A stretch of DNA of 64,000 bases. Source: UBA7672 sp040398425 (GTDB lineage: Bacteria; Pseudomonadota; Alphaproteobacteria; Caulobacterales; Hyphomonadaceae). The position numbers were made by a program, and so were the translations under genes. A model generated the notes under the pieces. The model had not been told where the DNA came from, made no database searches, and saw only the letters and a program-made list of their open reading frames with translations. The stretch spans positions 25,801-89,800 of the forward strand of contig JBBATZ010000008.1 of assembly GCA_040398425.1 (NCBI GenBank), read 5' to 3'. How positions within the stretch are numbered: position 1 is the first letter of the stretch; each line of letters begins with the position of its first letter. Of the stretch, positions 18,173 through 27,778 are shown one piece after another.

Positions 18173-20034
18173 GCTGCGCCTCCACGCCACCGGCTGCGCG
18201 AGGCGAACACACCGAGGCCGGCCAGCGCGACGAGGATGGGCGGCAGCCAGACATTGAGGAACAGCAGCCAAGCCTTAAGCGCATCTATGTCGCTCCTGAA
18301 CTCACGTTCGACGCCACGCAGCTGCCGCCGCGCATCGGCCGCCTCGGAGCGATATTGTCCGATCTCGTTGAGCTCCTCGGGCGTCGAAGCAGCACCGCTG
18401 GCGCGGCGCGATTCCAGAGCCTGCAGTTTTTCTTCAGCCGCCTTCAACACGTCTTCGAGGCGTTTCTGCTCCGCAAAGAGCCGCGTCCGCGCCGCCTCGC
18501 GCAGATCATCCACCCGCTTCATCGGTCTGGCCGCCTGCGCACGCGAGCGCAGCTCGGTCAATGCCGGATCGCCGCCCAGATTGTCGAGCGCGTTGAGCAC
18601 GAACGCCGCATTGTCGGCCAGCGCCGTGCGGGTCTGGGGATGAACATAAAAACTGTCGTCGAACATGTCGGTGTCAGCGATCAGGATCACATCCCCTGCC
18701 CGCGCCGACTCTGAGGCGAAGGGCGGCATGCGCGCCATCTCCTGCCGACGCAGTTCGGCGACCACCGGATCGACGTCAGCCTGCGGGATCGGCGGATCGG
18801 TGAAGGTCGAGAGGAATTTTCCTGAGACGCGCGCGGCCAGAACCTGCTGCGCGCCGATAGGCTGGTAGGCGTCCATCACGGCGCGGGGCTGCGGATCACT
18901 CGCCGCGATCGCGGCCGGTATCAGCGCGGCCTTGGCGCTGGTCTGGATCAAGGGTTCGACCGTTACGCCCACAGGCGGCTTGAAGATCAGGCGACCCGGT
19001 GCACCAAAGTTGATCGCGCGGGACAGGTCGGACGTGGTCACATCTGTGTGCGACATCAGGGCCGGCGGCGGCGCCGGGAAGAGCGGCTGGCCGACCTGCA
19101 TGGTGCGCCCGCCGCCGATGTCGACATTGACCGGCAGGGCCAGCGTTTCATCCGCGACCGTCTCGGTGTCTTCGGAGAGACCGAACATGCGCCCGATCCG
19201 TCCCAGGGATGAGGCCGCCGGCGTGTTGTCGCGCAGCGCCAGCGCCGAACGAGACACGGGATCGATGGCGATCAGCGCCGCGCCCTCGTGCACCAGGAAC
19301 TGGTCGATGACGTAGGACTGCCATTCGTCGAGCGCGGGCGGATGCACCATCAGCAGAACGTCAGTGCCCGTCGGCAGCGCGCGAAAATCCGGCGGCACGA
19401 TGTTGATCTCGTACGCGCGGCCGCCCTCGCGCAGGATGAAGGCCGATCCGGCCTCCGCTGGCTGCAGTTGGTAGGGCAGCAGGGACGACAGCACCGCCAC
19501 CTTGGGCGGGGAGGGATCGTCCAGCTGCGAGATCAGGCGCACCAGTTCGTATTCCAGCAGCGCGTCGCGCTCGGGTGCGAGGAAGGGGATCGTAATCACG
19601 TCCGCCGACGTGTTGTGGCCGATGACGCCAAAATAGAGCGGCTCGCCGCTTGTCGTGGGTCCTGCCGTTATGCCGGCAGCTACGATGCGATCTTCTTCGT
19701 CGGAAAATGGCGCGGGCTGCACTTCGCGGATCTTCACCTTGCCATCGCTCTGGGCGGCGATCTCCGCAATCAGCTGGCGGACGCGATCGGCATGGGCGCG
19801 GATGGCGGGATACTGTGCGCCGACATCGCGCGAATAGACGAATTCGAGTTCGACGGGTTCAATGAGCCGCTGCACAACGCGCTTGGCCGAGGTCGAAAGC
19901 GTGTAGAGCCCATTGTCTGTGAAATCGGCGCGCGCGCCGGGAAGCGAGCGCCACGCGGCGAGGTTGAGACCCACAAAAATCGCGGCGGCGGCCAGACTGA
20001 CGAGAATGGCGAAATGGCTGCGGCGCATCTTCAT
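18169..20034 (-). CDS. GldG-like ABC transport auxiliary protein
   Basis: 621 residues. An N-terminal helix is followed by the GldG opening DFTDNGLYTLSTSAKRVVQR, then a large periplasmic domain with TIPFLAPERDALLEYELVRL and SSLLPYQ. Near the C-terminus there is a long charged coiled coil (about 520-590) and a final transmembrane helix (about 595-612). GldG works with GldA/GldF in Bacteroidota gliding; in proteobacteria the function is unknown. It overlaps the permease gene and the DUF4340 gene by 4 bases each. Confidence 0.82.
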   Translation of the reverse strand: MKMRRSHFAILVSLAAAAIFVGLNLAAWRSLPGARADFTDNGLYTLSTSAKRVVQRLIEPVELEFVYSRDVGAQYPAIRAHADRVRQLIAEIAAQSDGKVKIREVQPAPFSDEEDRIVAAGITAGPTTSGEPLYFGVIGHNTSADVITIPFLAPERDALLEYELVRLISQLDDPSPPKVAVLSSLLPYQLQPAEAGSAFILREGGRAYEINIVPPDFRALPTGTDVLLMVHPPALDEWQSYVIDQFLVHEGAALIAIDPVSRSALALRDNTPAASSLGRIGRMFGLSEDTETVADETLALPVNVDIGGGRTMQVGQPLFPAPPPALMSHTDVTTSDLSRAINFGAPGRLIFKPPVGVTVEPLIQTSAKAALIPAAIAASDPQPRAVMDAYQPIGAQQVLAARVSGKFLSTFTDPPIPQADVDPVVAELRRQEMARMPPFASESARAGDVILIADTDMFDDSFYVHPQTRTALADNAAFVLNALDNLGGDPALTELRSRAQAARPMKRVDDLREAARTRLFAEQKRLEDVLKAAEEKLQALESRRASGAASTPEELNEIGQYRSEAADARRQLRGVEREFRSDIDALKAWLLFLNVWLPPILVALAGLGVFASRSRWRGGAA

Positions 20035-20789
20035 CCTCCCTTCCGCCCGCTGACCCACACCGCGTTGAGCGTGAGCCACAGACCGATGAAGCCGAGATAG
20101 AAGACCAGCGAACGCAGTTCGAGCACGCCGCGCTGGGCAGCCTCGAAATGAGTGAGCAGCGAGAACGACGCCAGCATGTCGGCCATCACCGGACCAAGCG
20201 CATTGCCCACGATCGGCAGGCCCGCCGCCGTGAACAGGAAACCAACCGCCACCGAGAGCACGAACGCCACCACCTGATTGCCCGCCGCAGCCGACATCGC
20301 GCAGGCAATGGCGAGGTAACTACCTGCCATCAGGAAGCTCATCAGGTAGCCGAGCGCGATCGCGGCATTATCAGGCGCGCCCAGCCAGTTGACCGAAATC
20401 CACATCGGCAAGGTGAGCGCCAGCGCCGCCCCCGCCACAGTCCACGCCGCGAGGAATTTGCCGAGCACCAGCGACCATGTCGGGGCCGGCAGGGTGAGCA
20501 AGAGTTCGAGCGTCCCTCCCCTCGCCTCATCAGCCCAAAGCCGCATCGCAATGGCGGGGAGGAAGACGAGATAAAGCCAGGGATGGAAAAGGAAAAAGGG
20601 CGAGAGGTCCGCCTGGTTGGTCTCGAAGAAGCGGCCGATCTCGAAGGTGAAGGCGCCCAGTGCGATCAGGAAGATCGTCATGAACACATAGGCGAGCGGC
20701 GTCAGGAAGTAAGCCGCCAGCTCGCGCAGATAGATCGCGCGCATCGTGTTGAGCGCAGGCTTTGCATCGGAGAACAGGTCTGCGATCAC
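20031..20789 (-). CDS. ABC-2 type permease (GldF-like)
   Basis: 252 residues with six hydrophobic helices. The segment ELAAYFLTPLAYVFMTIFL at the N-terminus and WADEARGGTLELLLTLP near residue 95 are typical of ABC-2 permeases linked to GldG proteins. ATG 20789 overlaps the ATPase stop; an internal ATG (20747) before the first helix is an alternative. Together with the ATPase it forms the membrane core of the four-gene operon. Confidence 0.85.
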   Translation of the reverse strand: MIADLFSDAKPALNTMRAIYLRELAAYFLTPLAYVFMTIFLIALGAFTFEIGRFFETNQADLSPFFLFHPWLYLVFLPAIAMRLWADEARGGTLELLLTLPAPTWSLVLGKFLAAWTVAGAALALTLPMWISVNWLGAPDNAAIALGYLMSFLMAGSYLAIACAMSAAAGNQVVAFVLSVAVGFLFTAAGLPIVGNALGPVMADMLASFSLLTHFEAAQRGVLELRSLVFYLGFIGLWLTLNAVWVSGRKGG

Positions 20790-21532
20790 GCGCCATTCTC
20801 CGCCGGCATCGGCTCCGTCCGCGTCAGCGCGTGGAAGGCATCATCCAGCCGTCCCGATGGCGTGCTCGCCGCAAGCCCTGCCGGCGTCGTGTCCGTGATG
20901 ATCGCGCCGCGATCAATCAGCACAATGCGCGAGCACATCGCCTCGACCTCATCGAGCTGGTGTGTCGAGATCAGGATCGCCTTCGTTTGCGCCATGCGCT
21001 TGATCAGGGCACGCATCAGGATTTTCTGGTTGGGGTCGAGCCCGTCCGTGGGTTCATCGAGGATCAGCACCGGCGGATCATGCAAGATGGCGCCAGCCAG
21101 CGCGACACGGCGGCGATAGCCTTTCGACAGCGTCTCGATCGGATTTCCCATCACACTGGTGATCCCCGCATCATCCGCAACGCGCGCGATCGCTGCCTTC
21201 GTGGTGGCGCGCGACAGGCCGTGCGTGCGTGCGAGGAAAGCAAGGAAGGCTTTCACCGACAGGTCGAGATAGAGCGGCGCGCCTTCGGCAAGATAGCCAA
21301 GCGAGGTCTGCGCGTGTGTCCGGTTGGTGAGGATCGATGCGCCGTTGATGAATGCGTTGCCCGAGTCGGGTTCGAGGAACCCCGCGATCATCCGCATGGT
21401 GGTCGACTTGCCCGCGCCATTTGGACCAAGGAAGGCGACCGTCTCGCCCTTGGCCACAGAGAAGCTGGCGCCGCGCACGGCCGGGCGCTGATGAAAGGAT
21501 TTGGAGAGCTCGGCGACCGTTAGCGCGTCCAT
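20786..21532 (-). CDS. ABC transporter ATP-binding protein (GldA-like)
   Basis: A 248-residue ATPase. It has Walker A GPNGAGKSTTMRM near residue 38, a signature reading LSKGYRRRVALAGA (Lys replaces the second signature Gly) and Walker B VLILDEPTDGLDPNQ. This signature variant is common among GldA-type and gliding-related exporters. First gene of the operon; its promoter must lie in the gene-free stretch that follows at 21533-21919. Confidence 0.9.
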   Translation of the reverse strand: MDALTVAELSKSFHQRPAVRGASFSVAKGETVAFLGPNGAGKSTTMRMIAGFLEPDSGNAFINGASILTNRTHAQTSLGYLAEGAPLYLDLSVKAFLAFLARTHGLSRATTKAAIARVADDAGITSVMGNPIETLSKGYRRRVALAGAILHDPPVLILDEPTDGLDPNQKILMRALIKRMAQTKAILISTHQLDEVEAMCSRIVLIDRGAIITDTTPAGLAASTPSGRLDDAFHALTRTEPMPAENGA

Positions 21533-21919
21533 ATACTCATCCTGGGTCCGAGACCGGGGGAGTTAACCGGGGGAACGTGAAGAATCGTCCAATTGGTCAC
21601 CCGAAAGGCTGGCGATTCGTCGGAAGTCGCAGCGATTCGCGGAATCCTGCATGGAATCGCGCAAACGCTCACGACCCCGAAGGGCGATGTAAGTCACTGA
21701 TTTTAGGGAGTAAGGTGTCGGGCGAACCGACAGTCGCAACCCTGGGGGGCTGGGGGGCTGTTGGGTCCAAGGTCGGCGTCTTAACCATCCGCCCGACCCG
21801 ATTAACTTGTACGGGATCGGCGGCTTTGGCCAGCACTAATTGCTGAGATATTGCGAATTCTTCGTAATGATTGCAGCCTCTTTGCTGACGGCGCACTGAC
21901 CCTTTGTATGGGATCCGTA
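21533..21919. other. Gene-free divergent regulatory region (387 bases)
   Basis: Separates the leftward ABC operon from the rightward DUF2794 gene. I see no convincing gene. Visible structure: a near repeat ACCGGGGGA twice at about 21554-21577, a TGGGGGGC doublet at 21743-21758, and TTAACCAT at 21781 with a second TTAAC about 20 bases on. TTAACCAT resembles a CtrA half-site in Caulobacterales, but the TTAA-N7-TTAA full form is absent. The 3' third is AT-richer and probably holds the DUF2794 promoter. Confidence 0.5.
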
Positions 21920-22285
21920 ATGACGCAGCAGACCGAGCCAGGACTTTCCGCTTCTTCCAACCATTCCTCATCGTCAGGATTGGCAAAACGCATCTGGTTC
22001 GATCGCCGCGAACTCGATCAGATCCTCTGGACGTACGGGAAGCTGGTCTCAGAGGGCGAATGCCGCGACTACGCCATCGGCGCTTTTGGCGATCATGCCG
22101 CCTTCTGCATGCACAAGCGCACATCGGACGCGCCGACCTGGACGGTGGAAAAGTGGCCCGAGCTCGCCCGCAAGCAGGGCGCGTATGTGCTGACCAACAG
22201 CACCGGACAAGTCATCAAGCGCGGGCATGAGCTGCAGCAGGTGCTGCGTTTCTTCGACAAGCGGCGCTTCAACGTGATCGAATAA
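21920..22285 (+). CDS. DUF2794 family protein
   Basis: 121 residues. The core RIWFDRRELDQILWTYGKLVSEGECRDYAI, then FCMHKRTSDAPTWTVEKWPELARKQGAY and the C-terminal RGHELQQVLRFFDKRR, follow the alphaproteobacterial DUF2794 pattern. No signal peptide. An upstream ATG at 21908 would add four residues. The function is unknown. A strong terminator hairpin follows at 22343. Confidence 0.85.
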   Translation: MTQQTEPGLSASSNHSSSSGLAKRIWFDRRELDQILWTYGKLVSEGECRDYAIGAFGDHAAFCMHKRTSDAPTWTVEKWPELARKQGAYVLTNSTGQVIKRGHELQQVLRFFDKRRFNVIE

Positions 22286-22342
22286 AAGGTCCCCAATCCC
22301 TCCACAGGGCGAAATCCACACCTGTTGGCAAATCGAAATGAA

Positions 22343-22372
22343 AAGCCCCGGACCAGCGAAGGTCCGGGGCTT
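22343..22372. terminator. Bidirectional intrinsic terminator
   Basis: A perfect 12-bp stem, AAGCCCCGGACC / GGTCCGGGGCTT, with a 6-base loop between the convergent DUF2794 and Bax-inhibitor-1 genes. It is preceded by AAAA and followed by a T-rich run (TTCCATTTTC), so it can serve both strands. Confidence 0.85.
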
Positions 22373-22400
22373 CCATTTTCGTTTCGCTATCGATCGCGCG

Positions 22401-23189
22401 TTAGTCGCGGGACGACAGGAACATCAGCACGATGCGGAACATGTTGATGAACGAGATGAAGAAGTTCAGCGCCCCCCAGTTGGTGAGCACCGCAAGGCTG
22501 CGGGCGTCCCCACCGAAAGCGTAATAGCCATTCTTCAGCTGCTGCGTCTCAACGGCGATCAACACGGCCGACAGCGCGAACACCGCGCCCATGATGATCC
22601 ACTCGAACATCGAGGACGGCGGCAGGATGAAGTTCAGCAGCGACATGGCGAACACGCCCCACATCGCCATGATGGCGAAGGAGCCGAGACCCGACAGGTC
22701 ACGCTTCGTGGTGTAGCCGAACAGCGACAGCGCGCCGAAGGCGGAAGCTGTGATCAGGAAGGCCTTCGCGATGGTCGGGTACGTGACCGACGAGATCGCG
22801 ATTCCGCCCCGCGTCGACATATCCATCGGCATGCCCGAGGACGCCGATTCAGCAGCTGCGACCCAGATGCCGAGACCCAGGCCCATCATCACGACGATGG
22901 CCCAGTACATGATGCCCGTCGCAAGCGGCGATGGGTTCTTCATGAAGAACATTGAGCCCAGCATGAGTACGATCGGGCCCCACTGTACGACGAAGTAGAG
23001 CGGTGTGCCGAACACGAGCTGCGTAACCGGCTCTATCGCGCCGGCCGCCCAGGCGAGCGCGCCCGCGAGCAAGATGCCAAGCGTCAGCTTGTTGTAGACG
23101 CCGAGCATGAACTTGCGCAGGCCAGCGTCCAGGGACATGTCGCCCGTTTGAGCGCCAGCGCTCGGTTGGGCATATCGGAAGTCAGCCAT
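22401..23189 (-). CDS. Bax inhibitor-1 / YccA family membrane protein
   Basis: A 262-residue protein with seven transmembrane helices. The BI-1 traits are LRKFMLGVYNKLTLGILLAGALAW at the N-terminus, LSLFGYTTKRDLSGLGSF in the middle and FISFINMFRIVLMFLSSRD at the end; the acidic residues of the family are retained. Relatives form pH-sensitive calcium leaks or associate with FtsH. ATG 23189 gives MADFRYAQPS, the usual N-terminus; the open frame continues upstream without support. Confidence 0.92.
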   Translation of the reverse strand: MADFRYAQPSAGAQTGDMSLDAGLRKFMLGVYNKLTLGILLAGALAWAAGAIEPVTQLVFGTPLYFVVQWGPIVLMLGSMFFMKNPSPLATGIMYWAIVVMMGLGLGIWVAAAESASSGMPMDMSTRGGIAISSVTYPTIAKAFLITASAFGALSLFGYTTKRDLSGLGSFAIMAMWGVFAMSLLNFILPPSSMFEWIIMGAVFALSAVLIAVETQQLKNGYYAFGGDARSLAVLTNWGALNFFISFINMFRIVLMFLSSRD

Positions 23190-23433
23190 GGTCTGTGTTT
23201 CAACCCTCTGTCTGCGGTGAGAAGCTGTCTCACCAACGCCTTTGAATAATGGGCATCCCCCCTCGCGAATGCAAGTAAATCCGGGTGTTTTCGCAGCGTC
23301 TGGCGATAATGTGAGAGGGCTAAATGAGAGCTGAACGCGGAATCCGGCCCGCTTCGGCACATACGGTGCCATGTAAGCATAATTACGCACACTTTCGCCG
23401 CGCTCGCCCATATGCTCTCACCTGAACACCGCC

Positions 23434-23973
23434 ATGAGCCTCCGCCTCTTCCTCGCCATTCCCGTTCCGCCGGAGATTGCGGCGCGTCTGTCGGCGCTGG
23501 AAACTGACGTGCCGGGCGCGTCCTGGCGACAACCCGAACACTTTCATCTGACACTCCGCTTCATCGGCGAAGTGGACGAGGCCACAGCCCGCGACATCGA
23601 CCTTGAGCTTGGCCGCATCGTCGCCGCGCCTTTCGAGATCAGCTTGCGCAGCACCGGCAGTTTCGGCGGCAAGGAGCCGAGCGCGTTGTGGGCGGGCGTC
23701 GATGCGCCGCCCGACCTCGCGCGGCTTGCGCGTACATGCGAGACCGCCGTGCGCAATGCAGGGCTAGCGCCGGAGAGCCGCAAGTACACACCGCACGTCA
23801 CCCTCGCCTATCTTATCGGCACGCTGGACGATGAAGTCGCCCCCTACCTGCAGGACACCGCTGACTTCCGCACCGAGGCCTTCTGGGTCGATCATTTCTG
23901 CATGTACTCCTCGCGCATGACCAAGGCGGGCAGCCACTATGTCGAGGAAGCCGTCTATCCCCTGATCGGCTGA
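23434..23973 (+). CDS. thpR: RNA 2',3'-cyclic phosphodiesterase ThpR
   Basis: A 179-residue 2H phosphoesterase. The two catalytic HxTx motifs are HFHLTLRFIG (near residue 37) and HVTLAYL (near residue 122). It begins MSLRLFLAIPVPPE, typical of ThpR/LigT. It hydrolyses 2',3'-cyclic phosphates on RNA ends. A 13-base tandem repeat overlaps its stop codon. Confidence 0.92.
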   Translation: MSLRLFLAIPVPPEIAARLSALETDVPGASWRQPEHFHLTLRFIGEVDEATARDIDLELGRIVAAPFEISLRSTGSFGGKEPSALWAGVDAPPDLARLARTCETAVRNAGLAPESRKYTPHVTLAYLIGTLDDEVAPYLQDTADFRTEAFWVDHFCMYSSRMTKAGSHYVEEAVYPLIG

Positions 23974-23987
23974 TTTGATCGGCTGAT
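23963..23987. repeat. Short tandem repeat across the thpR stop codon
   Basis: TGATCGGCTGAT occurs twice with a 13-base period. The first copy contains the thpR stop TGA and the second lies just beyond it. It is probably a slippage duplication without function. Confidence 0.7.
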
Positions 23988-24099
23988 ATCTGGAATCCCT
24001 ACACTGGCTACCGCTACGGCGCCGGATGCCGTCCAAAATTTTGCTGCTAGGCTCCCGTCCATAACAGAGCGGGGGCGCGATCCCCGCGAGGGAGTGCAA

Positions 24100-25698
24100 A
24101 TGTCCTTCGGATACGGTGATGTCTTCGACGCCGTTGGTGACGCCGTGCAGCCGGACGATCCCGCCATCCACTGCGATGGCGAGACAATTGCGTGGTCTCA
24201 GTTCACAGCGGCCACCAACGCTCTCGCCCGCAACCTCGTCGACGCGGGGCTCAAGCCCGGCGCCAAGGTTGCGGAATACCTGCGCAACAGCCCGGCTTAC
24301 CCAATCGTGTTCGTCGCGGCGATGAAGGCGCGACTCACGCCCGTGAACGTCAACTATCGCTACGGTCCTGACGAACTCGCCTACCTGCTCGACAATTGCG
24401 ACGCGGAAGTCGTCGTGTTCGACGCAGACTTTGTCGACAATGTCCGCGCCATCCGTCCGCGCCTGCCCGGTGTGAAGCTGTGGCTAAGCGCCAGCGCGCG
24501 CGTCGATGGTTTCGATTACCTGGATGATCTCACGCCTGGCGATGGCGCGAAGCTCGGCATCGAGCGCTCGCGCGACGATCTCTTCCTGCTCTACACTGGC
24601 GGCACCACCGGCATGCCGAAGGGCGTGATGTGGCCGAGCCATGTCTGGTGGGAGGTGCTTGGCCCCGGCCGCGCGCCCGTGCTGGGCATGGAGCCGCCGG
24701 CGACGCTGGCCGCGCTGCAGGACCAGATCCGCACGGGCGCGGGCCGCGCGCCGGTCTATATCGCCCCGCCTCTCATGCACGGCACCGGCATGTTCACCGG
24801 GTTCGGTGCGCTTTCAAAAGGCGCACCGATCGTGCTGACCCGCTCGATGCGCTTTGATGCGCCGACAGCGCTCGACGCGATGACGCGTCACGCCACTGGC
24901 GGCATGGCGATCGTCGGCGACGCCTTTGCCAAGCCACTGCTCGATGCGTTGCGCGCCGGGCCATCCCGCTACGACGTGCGCGCCATGCGCACCATCACCT
25001 CCAGCGGCATGATGTGGAGCCCTGAGGTGAAACAGGGCCTGTTCGACTTCATGCCCGACGTCGCCCTGTTCGACAGTTTTGGCGCCTCCGAAGCGACCGG
25101 CCTTGGCGCGTCCGTTACGACACGCGACGTGAAGCCGGAGGATGCGAAGTTCGATGCGCCCAACACCATCGTTGTGCGCGCCAGTGACCACACGCCGGTG
25201 ACGCCCGGCTCAGGCGAGGTCGGCCTTGTCGCGAAGTGGAGCAACCTGCCTCTTGGCTACTACAAGGACGCGGAGAAAACTGCGCGCACTTATGTCGTGA
25301 TCAATGGGGTGCGCCACCTGATCTCTGGCGACCATGCAACAGTTGAAGCCGATGGCCGCATTCGCCTGCTGGGCCGCGGCAGCCACTGCATCAATTCGGG
25401 TGGTGAAAAAATCTATCCGGAGGAAGTCGAGGAGAGCCTGAAGTCGCATCCCAAAGTGGTGGATGCGCTGGTCTTCGGCTTGCCGGATGAACGCTTCGGT
25501 CAGACGATCGCTGCGGTTGTATCGCTGGAACCCGGCGCACAGGCGGCGCCCGAAGACCTGATCGAACACGTACGCGGCCGCCTCAGCCACTACAAGGCGC
25601 CGCGCCGCATCCGTATTCTCGCAACAGTGCCGCGCGCGCCGAACGGAAAGCCCGACTATCCCGCTGCGCGCGATATGTTCACCGCTGGCGGCGCTTAG
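24100..25698 (+). CDS. Acyl-CoA synthetase (AMP-dependent ligase)
   Basis: 532 residues of the ANL superfamily. The AMP-binding P-loop is LLYTGGTTGMPKGVMW near residue 165. DSFGASEATG and the hinge region GRIRLLGRGSHCINSGGEKIYPEEVEE follow, and the catalytic Lys lies in PRAPNGKPDYPAA. It activates a carboxylate as acyl-AMP, then acyl-CoA; chain length is not readable. AGGGAG lies 6 bases before ATG 24100, and a small GC hairpin precedes that site. It stands alone, followed by the convergent broken peptidase gene. Confidence 0.9.
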   Translation: MSFGYGDVFDAVGDAVQPDDPAIHCDGETIAWSQFTAATNALARNLVDAGLKPGAKVAEYLRNSPAYPIVFVAAMKARLTPVNVNYRYGPDELAYLLDNCDAEVVVFDADFVDNVRAIRPRLPGVKLWLSASARVDGFDYLDDLTPGDGAKLGIERSRDDLFLLYTGGTTGMPKGVMWPSHVWWEVLGPGRAPVLGMEPPATLAALQDQIRTGAGRAPVYIAPPLMHGTGMFTGFGALSKGAPIVLTRSMRFDAPTALDAMTRHATGGMAIVGDAFAKPLLDALRAGPSRYDVRAMRTITSSGMMWSPEVKQGLFDFMPDVALFDSFGASEATGLGASVTTRDVKPEDAKFDAPNTIVVRASDHTPVTPGSGEVGLVAKWSNLPLGYYKDAEKTARTYVVINGVRHLISGDHATVEADGRIRLLGRGSHCINSGGEKIYPEEVEESLKSHPKVVDALVFGLPDERFGQTIAAVVSLEPGAQAAPEDLIEHVRGRLSHYKAPRRIRILATVPRAPNGKPDYPAARDMFTAGGA

Positions 25699-25706
25699 GT
25701 CTGCCC

Positions 25707-27650
25707 TCAGCCCGGCGGCATGTTGGCGGCCACGAAAGCCGCGATCGCTTCATAGACGATCTTGGTGCTCTGGCCGCGGCCAAGATCGTGGTCGTCGCCG
25801 ACGATACGCTGGAACGTGACCTTCTTACCCGCCCGGTTGAGCGCATCCGCCATGGCGCTGCTCTGTGAGGGCGGCACGGTGGTGTCGTCATTGCCGTGGA
25901 TCAGCAGCACCGGGGCCTTGAACCTGTCTGCGAGGCGCGCGGGTGACACGGAGTCGATCGCCGAACCATCCTTGTCCGGATCGCCGATCAGCAATGTCCA
26001 TCGGCGATAGGTCGGGCTCTGCGGGCCGATCCGGTCATACTCCCAGCCAAGCATTTCGCGCAGATCGGACACGCCCGCGACCGAAGCAACGCAGGCATAA
26101 AGTTCGGGCGACAGCGCGCCGCCAGCGAGCGCGGCATAGCCGCCATAGCTCCAGCCCACGATGCAGACACGCTTCGCATTGGCCGCGCCCGACGCCACCA
26201 TGGCGCCGACGCCATCGGAGATGTCTGTCTGCATCTTGCGACCCCATTCGCCATAGCCCGCCTGCTTGAAGCCAAGGCCGAAGCCGGTTGAGCCGCGGAA
26301 ATTCGGCTGCAGTACGATGTAGCCTTCGTTTGCAAGGAACTGCGCGAGGCCATCGAAGCCCAGTGCGTCATAGGCAGCCGGGCCGCCGTGCGGCAGGACA
26401 ATCATCGGCAGGTTCTTCCGCGCTTCGGGCGCGACGCCGACCGGCTAGGTGATGAGCGCGGGGATCTCCAGGCCATCGCGAGCGGCGTAGGTGAACTGCT
26501 CCACCTGCGCAACGAACGCGTCCTCTATGGCGGGTCGGATGCCGAGCAGCGGCTGCAGCGAGCCGGTAGTCTTGTTGAAAATGTAGTAATCGCCGGCGCC
26601 CGCGCCGCCTTCGGAAAAGAACAGCATGGTCGACCAGTCATTCGACCAGTCCACGAGATAGGTGGACGAGCCCGCGAGCGCCTTCTGCACTTTGCGGATG
26701 GCGGCGTTGATGGCGGGATCGAACATGCCGTATTGCGGCGTCATGCCTTCATAGGACACGCCTGCGATAACGCGGTTGGAATCGATGACGAGGCTGTCGA
26801 TGTCGGCGTCTTCGCGAGCGAGCACGGCTTCCCTCGCGCCTGACTCGTTGATCGCATAAAGCGACAACACTCCAGTGTCGCTGTAGGAGCTGACCAGCGG
26901 CGCACGGTCGCCGGCGCGGACGCCCTGGAGAACGACCGTCCTGAAGCCGTTGTTTTCGGACATGATGGACACCCACTCCGACCCCACCATCCGCAACAGT
27001 TCGTGCTTGCCAGAGTTTTCGTAAAATTCGTCGCGCATCTGTGCATCGCCGTTGGGCGCGGCAAGCCAGTCTGTCGTCGAGGTGGAGCCCCAGCCATCCT
27101 TCACAACGCTCGCCGCGCCGGTGGCGAGGCTGACCCGAAACAATGCGTACGTGGCGTCGCGATTGTCGCGCTGCACCCAGGCCGGCATGTAGGCATAGGC
27201 GCCATCTGCACTGACCCCGACAATGCGGCCGAGTCCGCTTTGCTTGGCGAGGCCTTGGGTGGAGCGTTGCAGTTCAACGAACTTGCCGTCCTTCAGGTTG
27301 AACGAGAACGCGCTCGAGTGCTCAAATTTCTCGCCATTTCCGATACGCCGTATCTGAGAGACCTTGGCGACGACATAATCGGCCGAGACGAAATCGAGGT
27401 CGCGCGGCTTCACCGTCGTCACGTTCGCGATCGCGCGGGATTTCCCAGTGCCGACATCGGTGACAACAAGCACCTCGCCATCCTTGGCCGTCCAGACCGA
27501 CGCGATGCTTTTGCCATCGGGCGCAAGCGTGGCGAGTCGGACGGTCGGCTCGCCAAACGCTTCGGCCGGCGGTTTCGCTGAAGCTGCAGGCGTGCAGATG
27601 CCCGCGCCAAACACGGCAAACGTCACAACGATGCTGCGGATGAACTGCAC
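25707..27650 (-). pseudogene. S9 family (prolyl oligopeptidase-like) peptidase interrupted by an in-frame amber codon
   Basis: One continuous frame of about 648 codons, broken only by TAG at 26445-26447. The upstream part (GTG 27650) has a signal peptide and a beta-propeller-like region ending ARDGLEIPALIT. After the amber codon the same frame reads PVGVAPEARKNLPMIVLPHGG, then the alpha/beta hydrolase domain. The catalytic triad is intact: Ser in GWSYGGYAAL, Asp in IHGNDDTTVP and His in VGDDHDLGR. Relatives carry a residue such as Leu at the stop position. It is a recent nonsense mutation, a base-call error or readthrough. The catalytic half alone has an ATG at 26405 but no signal peptide. 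Confidence 0.88.
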
Positions 27651-27723
27651 GCCTTCCCCCCGCAACTGATCCCGCACCCAGGATATTGCGCGGACTGGGG
27701 CGTGCAAGCGTGAAAAGCATCGA

Positions 27724-27751
27724 AACGCGCGCCCCTTTCGAAGCGCGCGTT
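27724..27751 (-). terminator. Possible terminator after htpX
   Basis: An 8-bp stem, AACGCGCG / CGCGCGTT, with a 12-base loop. It lies 27 bases beyond the htpX stop on the leftward strand, with a T-containing run after it on that strand. It is only a moderate match to an intrinsic terminator. Confidence 0.45.
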
Positions 27752-27778
27752 CCGCATGTTCTTGAGGTCGGGCGCGCC

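Noticed and set aside
21781..21812. TTAACCAT and a second TTAAC as a CtrA box
   Set aside because: Spacing does not match TTAA-N7-TTAA; kept only as a note in the intergenic entry.
24066..24090. GC hairpin just before the acyl-CoA synthetase ribosome site as a riboswitch
   Set aside because: Only a 5-6 bp stem with no conserved aptamer pattern.
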